DNA from: Paenibacillus terricola
Lineage (GTDB): Bacteria > Bacillota > Bacilli > Paenibacillales > Paenibacillaceae
Direction of reading: 5' to 3'
Length of the DNA: 64,000 nucleotides
NCBI RefSeq assembly: GCF_014779765.1
Contig: NZ_JACXZA010000001.1
Span: 1,054,001 to 1,118,000, forward strand
The notes under the pieces are model-generated. The model did no database searches. It had not been told where the DNA came from and saw nothing but the letters and a program-made list of their open reading frames with translations. The position numbers and the translations under genes are program-made. Shown here one piece after another: positions 16,866 to 27,420 of the stretch (position 1 is the first letter of the stretch; each line of letters starts with the position of its first letter).

Positions 16866-17228
16866 CTTCGTTGACGAGAACAAGTACGCTGCGTTTCCGT
16901 TCCCCAGAGAGCCGGCAATTGCTGAAAGCCGGCGTTCGGTATGCATCGGAATATCCTCTCCGAGAAGCAGTGCAGAAATTGCACAGCCCGATTATCGCTT
17001 CATGCGATAACATCGGACTTGCAGCAGTAAGCGCTGACGGATGTCCTCCGTTACAGGGAACTCGGACGCAAGCTCCACTGAAGGAGCCCGTTCGTGACAG
17101 AGGTGCCATTCATGCCTCGCTGCAGCTATGCGCTGTAACGTTGGACCGCTCATGCGGAAGAATGAATGGAACGAGGGTGGTATCGCGAGCAATGACTCGT
17201 CCCTTATTGGGGCGGGTCTTTTTTGTTT
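16866..17228 (+). promoter_or_regulatory. T-box leader (tRNA-Ile sensing) of ileS
   Basis: The leader carries the T-box core ACGAGGGTGGTATCGCGAG (17171-17189) and then a terminator in which GACTCGTCCC (17194-17203) pairs fully with GGGGCGGGTC (17209-17218) ahead of a T run. Stem I contains CCGGCAATTGCTGAAAGCCGG. ATC at 16953-16955, in GGAATATCCTCTCC, is the likely Ile specifier. Uncharged tRNA-Ile would stabilise the antiterminator and let ileS be transcribed. This explains the gap between divIVA and ileS. Confidence 0.92.
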
Positions 17229-17358
17229 TTAATCGAATGTTAAGTTCACGCTTTCGATTGGCGGTAGAACCAACCTTTTAAACGAGGTCGCTCATTCTCG
17301 AGCAGCCTTGATATAATTTTTCTCATGATGTGTTCACAATGAAAGGGGACTGACAACG

Positions 17359-20300
17359 ATGCAACGCGTAGACGTCAAAGAACGCGCGCGGAGCCGCGAG
17401 CTTCGCGTTCTAGAACAGTGGAGAACAGAGGAAACATTCAAGAAATCGATTACGAACCGAGAGGGCAAACCGAACTTCGTATTCTATGAAGGACCTCCAA
17501 CAGCTAACGGCGCTCCGCATATCGGTCACGTGCTTGGCCGCGTAATCAAAGACTTTATTTGCCGCTACAAGACGATGTCGGGTTACCGTGTCGTTCGTAA
17601 AGCAGGCTGGGATACGCACGGTTTGCCAGTTGAGCTGGGCGTTGAGAAGCAGTTGGGCATTTCCGGCAAACAAGAGATCGAGAACTACGGTGTAGAAGCG
17701 TTCATCAAGAAATGTAAAGCGAGCGTCTTCGAATACGAGAAGCAATGGCGAGAACTGACGGAAGCTATCGCTTACTGGACGGACATGGATAATCCGTATA
17801 TTACGCTCGACAACAATTACATCGAGAGTGTATGGCATATCTTATCTACGATTCATAAGAAAGGGCTGTTGTACCGCGGTCACCGCGTAAGCCCATACTG
17901 TCCTTGCTGCCAGACGACGCTCAGCTCGCATGAGGTTGCTCAAGGCTATGAGGATGTTAAAGATCTGAGTGCTACTGTGAAGTTCAAGCTTGCAGACTCG
18001 AACGAGTTCGTGCTTGCATGGACGACGACGCCATGGACGCTCCCAGCGAACGTTGCGCTCGCTGTGAATCCTTCTCTCGATTATGCGAAAGTGAAACGCG
18101 GAGAAGAAACGTACGTTGTTGCACAAGCGCTTGTTGAATCCGTGTTTAAAGATAGCGAATACGAGATCGTTGGTTCGGTGAAAGGCGCAGACCTTGTTGG
18201 CAAGAGCTATGAACCTCCGTTCCGTTACGTTGCGATTGAGAAAGGCCATGTTGTTATCGGTGCAGACTTCGTCAGCGATTCGAGCGGTACGGGTATCGTT
18301 CACATCGCGCCAGCGCATGGTGATGATGACTATAAGGCAGCGCGTGCCAACGGCATCAGCATGCTGAGTGTTGTGAACAACGCAGGCCGCTATGTAGATG
18401 AAGTGACGGACCTTGCGGGCCGTTTCGTTAAAGATTGCGATATTGATATTGTCAAAATGCTCAGCGAACGCGGACTGTTGTTCAGCAAAGAGAAATACGA
18501 GCACAGCTATCCATTCTGCTGGCGCTGCAAATCGCCATTGCTCTACTATGCAACAGAGAGCTGGTTCATCGAGACGACAGCTGTCAAAGATCAGCTGATC
18601 GCGAACAACAGTGAAGTAGATTGGTATCCAGGTCACATTCGTGAAGGCCGCTTCGGTAAGTTCCTGGAGGACTTGGTCGACTGGAACATCAGCCGTAACC
18701 GTTATTGGGGCACGCCGCTTAACGTATGGGTGTGCGAAGCGACGGGCAAAGAATATGCACCGAGCAGCATCGCTGACCTGCGTGAGCGCGCGGTTGATTT
18801 TGTGCCGGAGGATATCGAGCTTCACAAGCCTTACGTGGATGAAATCAAGCTGAAATCGCCGTTTGCGGAAGGCGCCGTTATGACGCGTACGTCTGAAGTC
18901 ATCGACGTGTGGTTCGACAGCGGTTCGATGCCATTCGCGCAGCAGCACTATCCGTTCAGCGACGAATCGAAGTTTGCAGATCAATACCCAGCAGATATTA
19001 TCTGCGAAGGCATCGACCAAACACGCGGCTGGTTCTTCTCGCTGCTCGCAGTATCGACGCTGTTCAACGGCAAAGCGCCTTACAAAGCGGTAATCTCGAC
19101 AGGCCATATCCTCGACGAGAACGGCCAGAAGATGTCCAAGTCGAAGGGCAATGTTATCGATCCTTGGGAAATCATCAACGAGTTCGGCACGGACGCATTC
19201 CGTTGGGCATTGCTCGCAGATAGCGCACCATGGAACAGCAAACGTTTCTCGCGCGGCATCGTAGCCGAAGCGAAATCGAAAGTGATCGACACGATCGTTA
19301 ACACGCACGCATTCTTCGCGCTGTATGCTACGATCGATGGCTATAACCCAGCCGAGCATCCGTACAAACCGTCTGCGGCTAAGCTGGATCGGTGGATCGT
19401 TTCGCGTCTGAACAGTCTGATCACGCAAGTGGTGAAAGGTCTTGATGCGAATGACTTCCTTAATCCTGCCAAAGGAATCGAGGCATTCGTTGACGAGCTC
19501 AGCAACTGGTACATCCGTCGTTCGCGTGACCGTTTCTGGGGAAGCGGCCTGACGGAAGACAAACTGGCTGCATACGGTACATTGCGCCACGTTCTGATCA
19601 CGCTGTCGCGCCTGATCGCGCCGTACGCTCCGCTGCTTGCTGACGACGTATACGGCAACCTCGGAGGCGAAGGCAGCGTTCACCTGGGTGACTTCCCAAC
19701 GGCAGATGAGTCGGCTATCGATGAAGCGCTGGAGCGCGACATGGAGACGGCACGTCAAATCGTTGAGCTGGCACGCAACGTGCGTAACGAAACGGGCATC
19801 AAGACGCGTCAGCCGCTGTCCGAGTTGATCGTATCGCTTGACCGCGACTTCGATGTAGCGGCATATGAAGATATCATCAAAGATGAAATCAACGTGAAGA
19901 CGATCGTTATCGAGAACAGCGACAGCGGATTCGTTGATTTCACGCTTAAGCTGAACCTGAAAGTAGCAGGCAAGAAGTTCGGCAAGAACGTTGGTCCAAT
20001 CCAAGGTTATCTGAAGGAACTGGCAGCAGAGCAAACACGTGCGGCGGTTCAAAGCGGCGGTCTGACATTCACGACAGCAGAAGGCGAATCGATCGCTATC
20101 ACCGTTGATGAGCTGCTTGTCGAGAAGCAGGCGAAAGCTGGCTTCGCATCGGCATCGGGTTACTCGCTGACGGTTGCACTCAACACAGATATTACGCCTG
20201 AGCTTGAACAAGAGGGCTGGGTCCGCGAAGTCATTCGCGCTGTACAGGATACGCGTAAAAAGCTGGATCTGCCGATCGAGAAGCGTATCGATCTCGTACT

Positions 20301-20454
20301 CGAAGTCGATGCAGAGCTGCAAGCAGCGCTTCAAGCATTCGATAACGTCCTGCGCGAGAACGTACTCGTGAACACCGTATCGTTCGGTTCAGCCGAACAT
20401 ATGGAACGTGTCGAGCTCGGCGGCAAGACCGTTGGAATTCAAATCCTGAAATAA
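17359..20454 (+). CDS. ileS: Isoleucyl-tRNA synthetase, type 2-like
   Basis: IleS charges tRNA-Ile and edits valine. The HIGH motif is PHIGH (His54 first), and KMSKS lies at about residues 591-595. The editing domain lies between them. At 1031 aa it is about 110 residues longer than B. subtilis IleS. It lacks the C-terminal Cys4 zinc motif of that type and ends VELGGKTVGIQILK. These traits match the eukaryote-like IleS2 class, which is less sensitive to mupirocin. The HIGH box is canonical, not the swapped form reported in hyper-resistant enzymes. ATG 17359 follows GAAAGGGG. Control is by the T-box upstream. Confidence 0.95.
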   Translation: MQRVDVKERARSRELRVLEQWRTEETFKKSITNREGKPNFVFYEGPPTANGAPHIGHVLGRVIKDFICRYKTMSGYRVVRKAGWDTHGLPVELGVEKQLGISGKQEIENYGVEAFIKKCKASVFEYEKQWRELTEAIAYWTDMDNPYITLDNNYIESVWHILSTIHKKGLLYRGHRVSPYCPCCQTTLSSHEVAQGYEDVKDLSATVKFKLADSNEFVLAWTTTPWTLPANVALAVNPSLDYAKVKRGEETYVVAQALVESVFKDSEYEIVGSVKGADLVGKSYEPPFRYVAIEKGHVVIGADFVSDSSGTGIVHIAPAHGDDDYKAARANGISMLSVVNNAGRYVDEVTDLAGRFVKDCDIDIVKMLSERGLLFSKEKYEHSYPFCWRCKSPLLYYATESWFIETTAVKDQLIANNSEVDWYPGHIREGRFGKFLEDLVDWNISRNRYWGTPLNVWVCEATGKEYAPSSIADLRERAVDFVPEDIELHKPYVDEIKLKSPFAEGAVMTRTSEVIDVWFDSGSMPFAQQHYPFSDESKFADQYPADIICEGIDQTRGWFFSLLAVSTLFNGKAPYKAVISTGHILDENGQKMSKSKGNVIDPWEIINEFGTDAFRWALLADSAPWNSKRFSRGIVAEAKSKVIDTIVNTHAFFALYATIDGYNPAEHPYKPSAAKLDRWIVSRLNSLITQVVKGLDANDFLNPAKGIEAFVDELSNWYIRRSRDRFWGSGLTEDKLAAYGTLRHVLITLSRLIAPYAPLLADDVYGNLGGEGSVHLGDFPTADESAIDEALERDMETARQIVELARNVRNETGIKTRQPLSELIVSLDRDFDVAAYEDIIKDEINVKTIVIENSDSGFVDFTLKLNLKVAGKKFGKNVGPIQGYLKELAAEQTRAAVQSGGLTFTTAEGESIAITVDELLVEKQAKAGFASASGYSLTVALNTDITPELEQEGWVREVIRAVQDTRKKLDLPIEKRIDLVLEVDAELQAALQAFDNVLRENVLVNTVSFGSAEHMERVELGGKTVGIQILK

Positions 20455-20485
20455 GGACAATCTAAATAGCACCAAACCAAAAAAC

Positions 20486-20523
20486 GAGCGCAAACTTGAT
20501 GGTTACTCATCAAGCTTGCGCTC
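20486..20523. terminator. Hairpin after ileS
   Basis: GAGCGCAAACTTGATG (20486-20501) pairs almost fully with CATCAAGCTTGCGCTC (20508-20523). The T-rich flank is better on the minus strand (A run before the left arm). On the plus strand only GGTGTTGTTATT follows, so its plus-strand efficiency is uncertain. Confidence 0.6.
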
Positions 20524-20586
20524 GGTGTTGTTATTAGGAACTTATAAGTTTCCGGTTTCTAGGAGAACTTAATTATTTAGAGCATC

Positions 20587-20921
20587 GCACGAACAGAAGT
20601 TGTGCCCCACAGGGGTACACTACTCCACGCGCGCATTAACTGATCCACGCCTTGGTCAATCCCACATCCATTCCGGGGTCCAAAGCGCCTCCTTTGCGGG
20701 GAGAGGGTGTGGGTGGTTAGAGAGAGGCTCGAACAAAAGTTGTGCCCCACAGGGGTAAGGCTCTAATCAGCACGAACAAAAGTTGTGCCCACAGGGCACA
20801 CGACTCCACGCACGCAGTAACTTATCCACGCCCCTGTCCCGCCAACAGCAACTTCCGGGGTCCAGGGGACGGGAGTCCCATGGGGCCCTCCCTTGCAGGG
20901 AGGGTTTGGGTGGGTAGAAAG
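20587..20921 (+). repeat. Cluster of modular intergenic repeats (copies 3 and 4 plus a fragment)
   Basis: A diverged copy spans about 20587-20726. A 5' fragment (CTCGAACAAAAGTTGTGCCCC) lies at about 20731-20760. A full copy at about 20778-20921 is nearly identical to that at 8010 in its last 75 bp. A further perfect inverted repeat AGGGGCGC/GCGCCCCT sits at 20979-20995. No gene is seen between ileS and 21025. Confidence 0.8.
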
Positions 20922-21024
20922 CTTTCAGTAAAGTTTTTTCAACAAAGAATTTAAAGTAATTTTACGAAAAAGGGGTAAAGGGGCGCTGCGCCCCTATCTT
21001 TCACCGAGAGGATGGGCCGTCATT

Positions 21025-21366
21025 ATGGTATCCATAACAAAAGATGCCGATGAGAAAGAGATATCTGCTCTTCGGGCTTCATTGAATGCAGTAGACCGGC
21101 AGCTGCATCAGGTAGCCAAAGATATGGAGCGTGCCCAAATACGCGACTACATCGAGCTGCTAAATCGACCGTTTCGGCTCATCTGGCGCAATTTCTTGTC
21201 CGGGACAGCACGCGGCGTTGGCATCGCGCTTGGCTTTACCGTGTTCGCCGCGACCATCCTCTATGTGCTGCGGTTGCTTGGTGCATTAAACCTTCCGATT
21301 ATTGGCGATTTCGTAGCTGATTTGGTTAGAGTCGTTCAAGCACAGCTGGAAGGTAAAATGTATTAA
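21025..21366 (+). CDS. DUF5665 family membrane protein
   Basis: This 113-aa protein has a predicted coiled coil (about residues 10-38, RASLNAVDRQLHQVAKDMER), an amphipathic stretch YIELLNRPFRLIWRNF, and one or two membrane segments (about residues 62-100, GIALGFTVFAATILYVLRLL). The arrangement fits DUF5665, common in Firmicutes and of unknown function. It converges on the next gene: the two stop codons overlap on opposite strands at 21363-21366, so there is no room for a terminator between them. Confidence 0.8.
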   Translation: MVSITKDADEKEISALRASLNAVDRQLHQVAKDMERAQIRDYIELLNRPFRLIWRNFLSGTARGVGIALGFTVFAATILYVLRLLGALNLPIIGDFVADLVRVVQAQLEGKMY

Positions 21367-22115
21367 AAGGTGCTGCCGTCGTACGAACCTTCATCCTTAT
21401 CGTTAGAATTGAAAGACAGTTCATCGTCGCCCTCGCCATGCGACATATACTCATGGTATTGGCGGTTGCGGACGACGGAGACGACGCGTCCTGTAATATC
21501 GGTAGCCAAGAAGCTTTCGATTGTCTCGACGAACCCTTCGTTCTCGTCAGCTTCCGTATACATTTCGTTATAGGAGTCGACTTCACGGTTTTCGGACATG
21601 GCAGGCGAGTTCGAGTTGCCATAATGCTCGACGATCTGCCAAGCATCCTCGCCATCGAATTCGACATAGCCATCCTCCTCGCGGCGGCTTCGGCCGAAGG
21701 CAGGCTGCAGGAAGTCTTCTTCGGCTGGACGGCGATTGGACAACTCCTGTCGTGGCGCATGCTGAGTACAGTATAGCGAATCTGGGAGTGCCTCCAGCCG
21801 TTCAATCGGAATGGCTTGACCGCATGTTATGCACTTGCCGTATGTGCCATTGTCGATAGCAACGAGTGCAGCATCGATTCGTTCAAGATGAAAATCCAGC
21901 AGCTCATGGATCGCTAGATCCTTGCTTCGCTCAAACATTTCAGTTGCAACGTCGCCCGGATGGTTGTCGATCGGAGACAACTCGCCTGTCTCATCCTTCA
22001 GCGAGTTTGCCAAGCCACCTTCTTCGCTGTCATGCTGCGATTGCTTGATTGATCGACTCATTTCGATTAGTCGACTTCGAAACTGGGCGATTTGCTGCTC
22101 ATTCAGTGTCGTCAA
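21363..22115 (-). CDS. TraR/DksA-type zinc finger protein, YteA family
   Basis: This 250-aa protein has a helical N-terminal hairpin and a zinc finger with CITCGQAIPIERLEALPDS followed by YCTQH, that is, three Cys and a His. It continues into an acidic, low-complexity tail. The YteA family is linked to sporulation, and its partner is unknown; DksA relatives bind RNA polymerase. TTG 22115 is chosen because AAGGAAGGTG precedes it. GTG 22124 would overlap that site. Confidence 0.85.
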   Translation of the reverse strand: MTTLNEQQIAQFRSRLIEMSRSIKQSQHDSEEGGLANSLKDETGELSPIDNHPGDVATEMFERSKDLAIHELLDFHLERIDAALVAIDNGTYGKCITCGQAIPIERLEALPDSLYCTQHAPRQELSNRRPAEEDFLQPAFGRSRREEDGYVEFDGEDAWQIVEHYGNSNSPAMSENREVDSYNEMYTEADENEGFVETIESFLATDITGRVVSVVRNRQYHEYMSHGEGDDELSFNSNDKDEGSYDGSTF

Positions 22116-22134
22116 TGTCAGCACCTTCCTTATA

Positions 22135-22188
22135 GAGGTTGTTCAAGAAGTTGAAAACCGACTTTTTGAACAAGCGATTATGCTTTTC
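22135..22188. repeat. GAGGTTGTTC hairpin repeat, copy 1
   Basis: TTGTTCAAGAAGT (22139-22151) pairs with ACTTTTTGAACAA (22161-22173), preceded by GAGG and followed by GCGATTATG. A second copy at 54451-54505 shares both flanks and the hairpin design. This explains part of the 337-bp gap before lspA. Confidence 0.65.
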
Positions 22189-22346
22189 CACGCTTTTCGG
22201 ATGCGGCGGCAATACCTATAGGGTGAGCGGAGAAGCGACATTTTAGCAAGGATGGGGGGCGGGGGTTGAAGCCTGTTATGGATAGTTCTGCATGATCGCA
22301 GCAGGACCTTCGTCCTTGGAGGATATGGTCGCTTCTGCACGGTTTA

Positions 22347-22355
22347 TGCTACAAT
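22347..22355 (+). promoter_or_regulatory. Possible extended -10 promoter of lspA
   Basis: TGCTACAAT (22347-22355) fits an extended -10 element. There is no good -35 at 17 bp. The rest of the gap from 22189 holds nothing I recognise. Confidence 0.4.
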
Positions 22356-22452
22356 AGATTGGACTGTCATGCATATGCTTACGAAGCCAGCGATTTGCAA
22401 GCAGGAAGATGATTTCGGAAAGTAACGCAAATTGCTTTTTAGGAGGGAAACG

Positions 22453-22986
22453 ATGCTGCGTTTATTGTTTTATCTTGTAATTAGTGGTATTACGTTTGCG
22501 GTGGACTACATATCCAAGAAGGTTATCGTCAAGGAGCTAGATCTGTATGAGCAGGTACGGGTAATCGGAGATTTCTTCGTTATCACTTCGTTCCGGAATA
22601 CGGGTGCAGCGTTCAGTCTTCTTGAGAATCAGCGTGTATTCTTTCTCATTATTACGATCATCATCACGGTTGGAATTGTAGGATATATGAGCTTTCTAAC
22701 CCGTAGACAGGGCAGAGCGCTTCTGCTTACTGGACTGGCGCTTGTGCTTGGAGGCGCTCTTGGCAACTTCATCGATCGTGCAAAATCAGGCGAGGTAGTC
22801 GATTTCCTGCAATTTACGTTCGGAAGCTATACATTCGCGATTTTTAACCTGGCTGATACAGCAATCTGCATTGGTGTTGGTCTGATTGTTCTGGATTCGC
22901 TGCTTGCTTCAAGAGCGGAGAAACGAACTTATGTGGACAAGGCAATTGCAGCGTCGTATTCGGAACCGAAACAGCCGCAAGAATAG
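22453..22986 (+). CDS. lspA: Lipoprotein signal peptidase (signal peptidase II)
   Basis: LspA removes signal peptides from diacylglyceryl-modified prolipoproteins. ATG 22453 follows AGGAGGG at 22441-22447. The 177-aa protein has four membrane spans. VDYISKKVIV and NTGAAFSLLENQRVF match conserved boxes, and the two catalytic Asp lie in GNFIDRAKSGEVVDFLQF and FNLADTAI. Lipoproteins encoded at 37596 and 42470 are likely substrates. It is 24 bp from the rluD-like gene, an arrangement known from many Firmicutes. Confidence 0.96.
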   Translation: MLRLLFYLVISGITFAVDYISKKVIVKELDLYEQVRVIGDFFVITSFRNTGAAFSLLENQRVFFLIITIIITVGIVGYMSFLTRRQGRALLLTGLALVLGGALGNFIDRAKSGEVVDFLQFTFGSYTFAIFNLADTAICIGVGLIVLDSLLASRAEKRTYVDKAIAASYSEPKQPQE

Positions 22987-23010
22987 GTGTGGAAGGAAAG
23001 ATAGAGCATA

Positions 23011-24018
23011 ATGGAGCAAAATTGGAATAACGATCAAGAAGAGATCGAAATTGAATATGTATATGAATTAGATGACGAGGACGATGCTTCGGATGACGGC
23101 ACCTCTCTAGAGTGGGAAATCGACGAGACAGCTGTCGGCGAACGTCTGGACAAATTCGTAGCAGAAGCTATCGATGACGAAGCGGTGTCACGGACACAAA
23201 TTCAAGACTGGATTAAAGCTGGCGCTGTGCTAGTAAACGGTAAAGAAATGAAATCGAAACACCGTCTGGAGATCGGCGATGTTGTTACGGTTAACGTGCC
23301 TGAAGCGCAGCCGGCGGAGATTGTTGCAGAGCAGATTCCGCTGGAGGTCGTGTATGAGGATAGCGATGTTATCGTTATCAACAAGCCTCGTGGGCTCGTC
23401 GTTCATCCTGCGCCGGGGCACTCATCGGGTACGGTTGTTAACGCACTGCTGTACCATTGCAAAGATCTGTCGGGCATTAACGGTTCGATCCGTCCGGGCA
23501 TTGTGCATCGTATCGATAAAGATACGTCAGGTCTGTTGATGGCAGCCAAGAACGATACCGCGCATGCTTCGCTATCCGCACAGTTGAAAGATCACACGGT
23601 CACTCGCAAGTATATTGCACTCGTGCATGGCAAAGTGCCGCATGAACGAGGTACAATCGATGCGCCAATCGGCAGAGATGAGCGGGATCGTAAGATGTTT
23701 ACCGTTACGGAGAAGAATAGCCGGCATGCTGTAACGCATTTCAATGTGATCGAACGTTTGGGCGAGGATTACACTTTGCTTGAGCTGCAGCTCGAAACAG
23801 GTCGTACGCATCAAATTCGCGTGCACATGAAGTATATCGGACATCCGTTGGCAGGCGATCCAATGTACGGACGCAGCAAGACCGTAGATCTTAAGGGGCA
23901 AGCGCTTCATGCAGCGATTCTCGGCTTCGAACACCCGAGAACAGGCGAGTTCTTGCAGTTCGAAGCACCGATTCCAGATGATATGGCTCATGTGCTGCAC
24001 AGTTTACGTCAACGATAA
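23011..24018 (+). CDS. RluA-family pseudouridine synthase with S4 domain
   Basis: This enzyme converts uridine to pseudouridine in RNA, probably 23S rRNA as for RluD. It has an unusual acidic N-terminal extension (about residues 1-35, EEIEIEYVYELDDEDDASDD), an S4 RNA-binding domain (about 45-105) and the catalytic domain with HRIDKDTSGLLMAAK, in which the Asp near residue 169 is the nucleophile, followed by TGRTHQIRVH. It is the YlyB position downstream of lspA. Substrate positions cannot be told from sequence. Confidence 0.92.
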   Translation: MEQNWNNDQEEIEIEYVYELDDEDDASDDGTSLEWEIDETAVGERLDKFVAEAIDDEAVSRTQIQDWIKAGAVLVNGKEMKSKHRLEIGDVVTVNVPEAQPAEIVAEQIPLEVVYEDSDVIVINKPRGLVVHPAPGHSSGTVVNALLYHCKDLSGINGSIRPGIVHRIDKDTSGLLMAAKNDTAHASLSAQLKDHTVTRKYIALVHGKVPHERGTIDAPIGRDERDRKMFTVTEKNSRHAVTHFNVIERLGEDYTLLELQLETGRTHQIRVHMKYIGHPLAGDPMYGRSKTVDLKGQALHAAILGFEHPRTGEFLQFEAPIPDDMAHVLHSLRQR

Positions 24019-24152
24019 GCCGTGAAATAGTACAAATTTTTTGCGCATTCGTATATTTTAGTCGACGTATAGGATGAGCTATGCTGTTAACATGAATATA
24101 CGCGGTTCGGGAGCGCTGCTCCCGCGCCCTGTCACGGAAAGGTGATCGAGCA

Positions 24153-25388
24153 ATGACGCAGATGAATCAGCACTATTTGGAGCTTCAGGGCAGCTATTTG
24201 TTCTCTGAGGTAGCGAAACGCCGTACGAAATTTGTGCAAGAGAATCCGAACGCCGACATTATTAGCCTCGGTATTGGTGACGTAACGCGAGGACTTCCTG
24301 CTGCTGTCGTGCAAGCGATGCATGCAGCCGTCGATGAGATGGCGCAGCCGGGAACGTTCCGCGGCTATGGCCCGGAGCAAGGCTATGATTTTCTTACGCA
24401 AGCGATTATCGAGAATGACTATAAGTCGCGTGGTGTCGACATTCAGTTGAATGAAGTATTCCTGAGCGACGGATCGAAATGCGACGTCGGCAACATCCAA
24501 GAAATTTTCAGCCAAGATGCAATTGTCGCGGTTCAAGACCCGGTATATCCGGTTTATGTCGATACGAACGTAATGGCTGGCCGCTCCGGCAAGTTCAACC
24601 GTGAGACGAACCGTTATGACAATATCGAGTACTTGGAGTGCAATGCGGCCAACAACTTTAAGCCTGCGCTTCCTAAGCGTAAAGTTGACATCATCTATCT
24701 GTGCTATCCGAACAACCCAACAGGGATGACGCTGTCGAAGGAAGAGTTGAAGGTATGGGTCGACTATGCGAAAGCGAACAAATGCATCATCCTGTTTGAC
24801 TCCGCATATGAAGCATTCATCCAAGAGTCGGATGTGCCGCGCAGCATCTATGAAGTAGAAGGTGCTCGCGAAGTTGCGATCGAGTTCCGCAGCTTCTCGA
24901 AGACGGCTGGCTTTACGGGTATTCGTTGTGCATACACGGTCGTTCCTCGTGAGCTGAAAGGCTACGACAAAGACGGCAACGAGCTGCTTGTCAACGACCT
25001 GTGGAACCGCCGCCACACAACGAAGTTCAACGGTGTGTCGTACGTTACGCAGCGTGGCGCTGCAGCGATCTATACGCCAGAAGGCAAAGAACAAGTCAAA
25101 TCGATCATCGATTATTACATGACGAACGCAAGCATCATTCGTGAAGGCATGAAATCGATCGGTCTGGAAGTGTACGGCGGTGTGAACGCGCCATACATTT
25201 GGCTCCAGACGCCGAACGGCGTTGACTCGTGGTCGTTCTTCGATCGCTTGTTGTCCGAAGCGAACATTGTGGGCACGCCGGGCGTAGGCTTCGGCCAAAG
25301 CGGTCAAGGTTACCTGCGCCTCACGGCGTTCGGCAGCCGCGAGAATACGGAGCGCGCTGTAGAGCGCATCCAGAAGTTGAAACTGTAA
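24153..25388 (+). CDS. dapL: LL-diaminopimelate aminotransferase
   Basis: DapL is a fold-type I PLP enzyme that converts tetrahydrodipicolinate directly to LL-diaminopimelate with glutamate, bypassing the acyl pathways to lysine and cell-wall mDAP. The 411-aa length fits. [19 protein letters not shown] at the N-terminus and [14 protein letters not shown] are typical of the family, and the PLP Lys is about residue 250 in [13 protein letters not shown] 24153 follows GAAAGGTGAT. It is monocistronic, ending in a strong terminator. Confidence 0.94.
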   Translation: MTQMNQHYLELQGSYLFSEVAKRRTKFVQENPNADIISLGIGDVTRGLPAAVVQAMHAAVDEMAQPGTFRGYGPEQGYDFLTQAIIENDYKSRGVDIQLNEVFLSDGSKCDVGNIQEIFSQDAIVAVQDPVYPVYVDTNVMAGRSGKFNRETNRYDNIEYLECNAANNFKPALPKRKVDIIYLCYPNNPTGMTLSKEELKVWVDYAKANKCIILFDSAYEAFIQESDVPRSIYEVEGAREVAIEFRSFSKTAGFTGIRCAYTVVPRELKGYDKDGNELLVNDLWNRRHTTKFNGVSYVTQRGAAAIYTPEGKEQVKSIIDYYMTNASIIREGMKSIGLEVYGGVNAPYIWLQTPNGVDSWSFFDRLLSEANIVGTPGVGFGQSGQGYLRLTAFGSRENTERAVERIQKLKL

Positions 25389-25398
25389 TTGTTAGCGG

Positions 25399-25433
25399 AA
25401 CGCCACCATTCCTTGGGATGGTGGCGTTTTTTG
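25399..25433 (+). terminator. Terminator of dapL
   Basis: AACGCCACCAT and ATGGTGGCGTT form an 11-bp perfect stem, followed by TTTTTT. Confidence 0.92.
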
Positions 25434-25563
25434 ATGGCTCACAACATAATCAGCCAGCAACTCCAATAACCATCTCGGGGCAGTCTGAGTAATACCTGTT
25501 TGCAGCACCCATAATAATGACAACAAACCTGATAACAAAAGGGCGGAAAAGCTACTGAGAGCC

Positions 25564-25592
25564 TTGACAGTTGGTGTCGAATGTGGGATAAT
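25564..25592 (+). promoter_or_regulatory. pyr operon promoter
   Basis: TTGACA (25564-25569), 17 bp and GATAAT (25587-25592) form a strong sigma-A promoter upstream of the attenuator. Confidence 0.85.
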
Positions 25593-25599
25593 TTCTTTC

Positions 25600-26405
<806 letters not shown>

Positions 26406-26470
26406 CGAACAAGCACCAAGGGTCACGGGTCGTATGCGGCTAACAAATGGACTAGGGAGGCTTCGCCCAA

Positions 26471-27370
26471 ATGACGACAACGGCAATGAAACAACGCAGC
26501 TTACTTGGACTGAAAGATCTGGATGCAGCAGAGATCGAGTCGATACTCGATCGAGCAGCCTACTGGGAGCAGCAAGCGGTTAAGTTGAATCCGGTACTGC
26601 AAGGCAAATTCGTGGCGAACATGTTCTTCGAGAACAGTACACGGACGCGCTTCTCCTTCGAAATGGCGCAGAAGCGGCTCGGCGCAGAAGTGATGAACTT
26701 CGCAGCAGCAGCATCAAGCGTTGAGAAAGGCGAATCGATCTACGATACGGTCAAGACACTCGAATCGATGGGCATTGACGCCGGAGTCATCCGATTGAAG
26801 CCGATCGGTATGCTGGCTGAGATCGCTGAGAATGTCAAAGTGCCGCTCATCAATGCGGGCGATGGCAATAACGAGCATCCAACACAAGCACTTCTCGACC
26901 TGTACACGATGCGCAAGCAGTTCGGCAGCTTGAAAGGCTTGAACGTCTCGATTATCGGTGACATTCAGCACAGCCGAGTCGCTCGTTCGAATCTGTGGGC
27001 ACTCCGCAAGTTCGGGGCGAACGTAAACTTCTGCGCACCGGACAGCATGCGCGCTTCGGACCTTGACGCATCGTATATCTCGATGGACGAAGCAATCCGC
27101 GCAGACGTCGTCATGATGCTTCGCGTACAACTGGAACGTCATGCAGGCAGCGTAATGAATTCGGCAGAGGCATACCGCGAAGGCTACGGATTAACAATTG
27201 AACGCGCGAAGCAACTGGCATCGCATGCGATCATCATGCATCCGGCGCCAGTGAATCGCGACGTCGAGATCGACAGCGAGTTAGTCGAACATCCGCAATC
27301 CCGCATTTTCCCGCAAATGTCCAATGGCGTACCAATCCGAATGGCGGTTATGGAGCGGGCACTGAGCTAA
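26471..27370 (+). CDS. pyrB: Aspartate carbamoyltransferase catalytic subunit
   Basis: PyrB condenses carbamoyl phosphate with aspartate. The 299-aa protein has the carbamoyl-phosphate motif FFENSTRTRFSFEMA near residue 55, HPTQALLDLYTM, and MHPAPVNRDVEI. There is no regulatory PyrI gene nearby, as usual in Firmicutes. ATG 26471 follows GGGAGG. It lies second in the operon, 65 bp after pyrR, with no intervening attenuator that I can see. Confidence 0.96.
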   Translation: MTTTAMKQRSLLGLKDLDAAEIESILDRAAYWEQQAVKLNPVLQGKFVANMFFENSTRTRFSFEMAQKRLGAEVMNFAAAASSVEKGESIYDTVKTLESMGIDAGVIRLKPIGMLAEIAENVKVPLINAGDGNNEHPTQALLDLYTMRKQFGSLKGLNVSIIGDIQHSRVARSNLWALRKFGANVNFCAPDSMRASDLDASYISMDEAIRADVVMMLRVQLERHAGSVMNSAEAYREGYGLTIERAKQLASHAIIMHPAPVNRDVEIDSELVEHPQSRIFPQMSNGVPIRMAVMERALS

Positions 27371-27420
27371 AGCTAGTGTGAACATAGATGAACGGCAACG
27401 ATGAAGGGAGTTAGCGAAGA

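Noticed and set aside
16871-17281. A 136-codon frame across the ileS leader
   Set aside because: The segment is explained base by base as a T-box with specifier, antiterminator and terminator.
17842-20334. An 830-codon open frame on the minus strand opposite ileS
   Set aside because: It mirrors the codon bias of ileS (few TTA, CTA and TCA codons), has no ribosome site and is Arg/Cys-rich with no recognisable domain. The plus-strand gene is certain.
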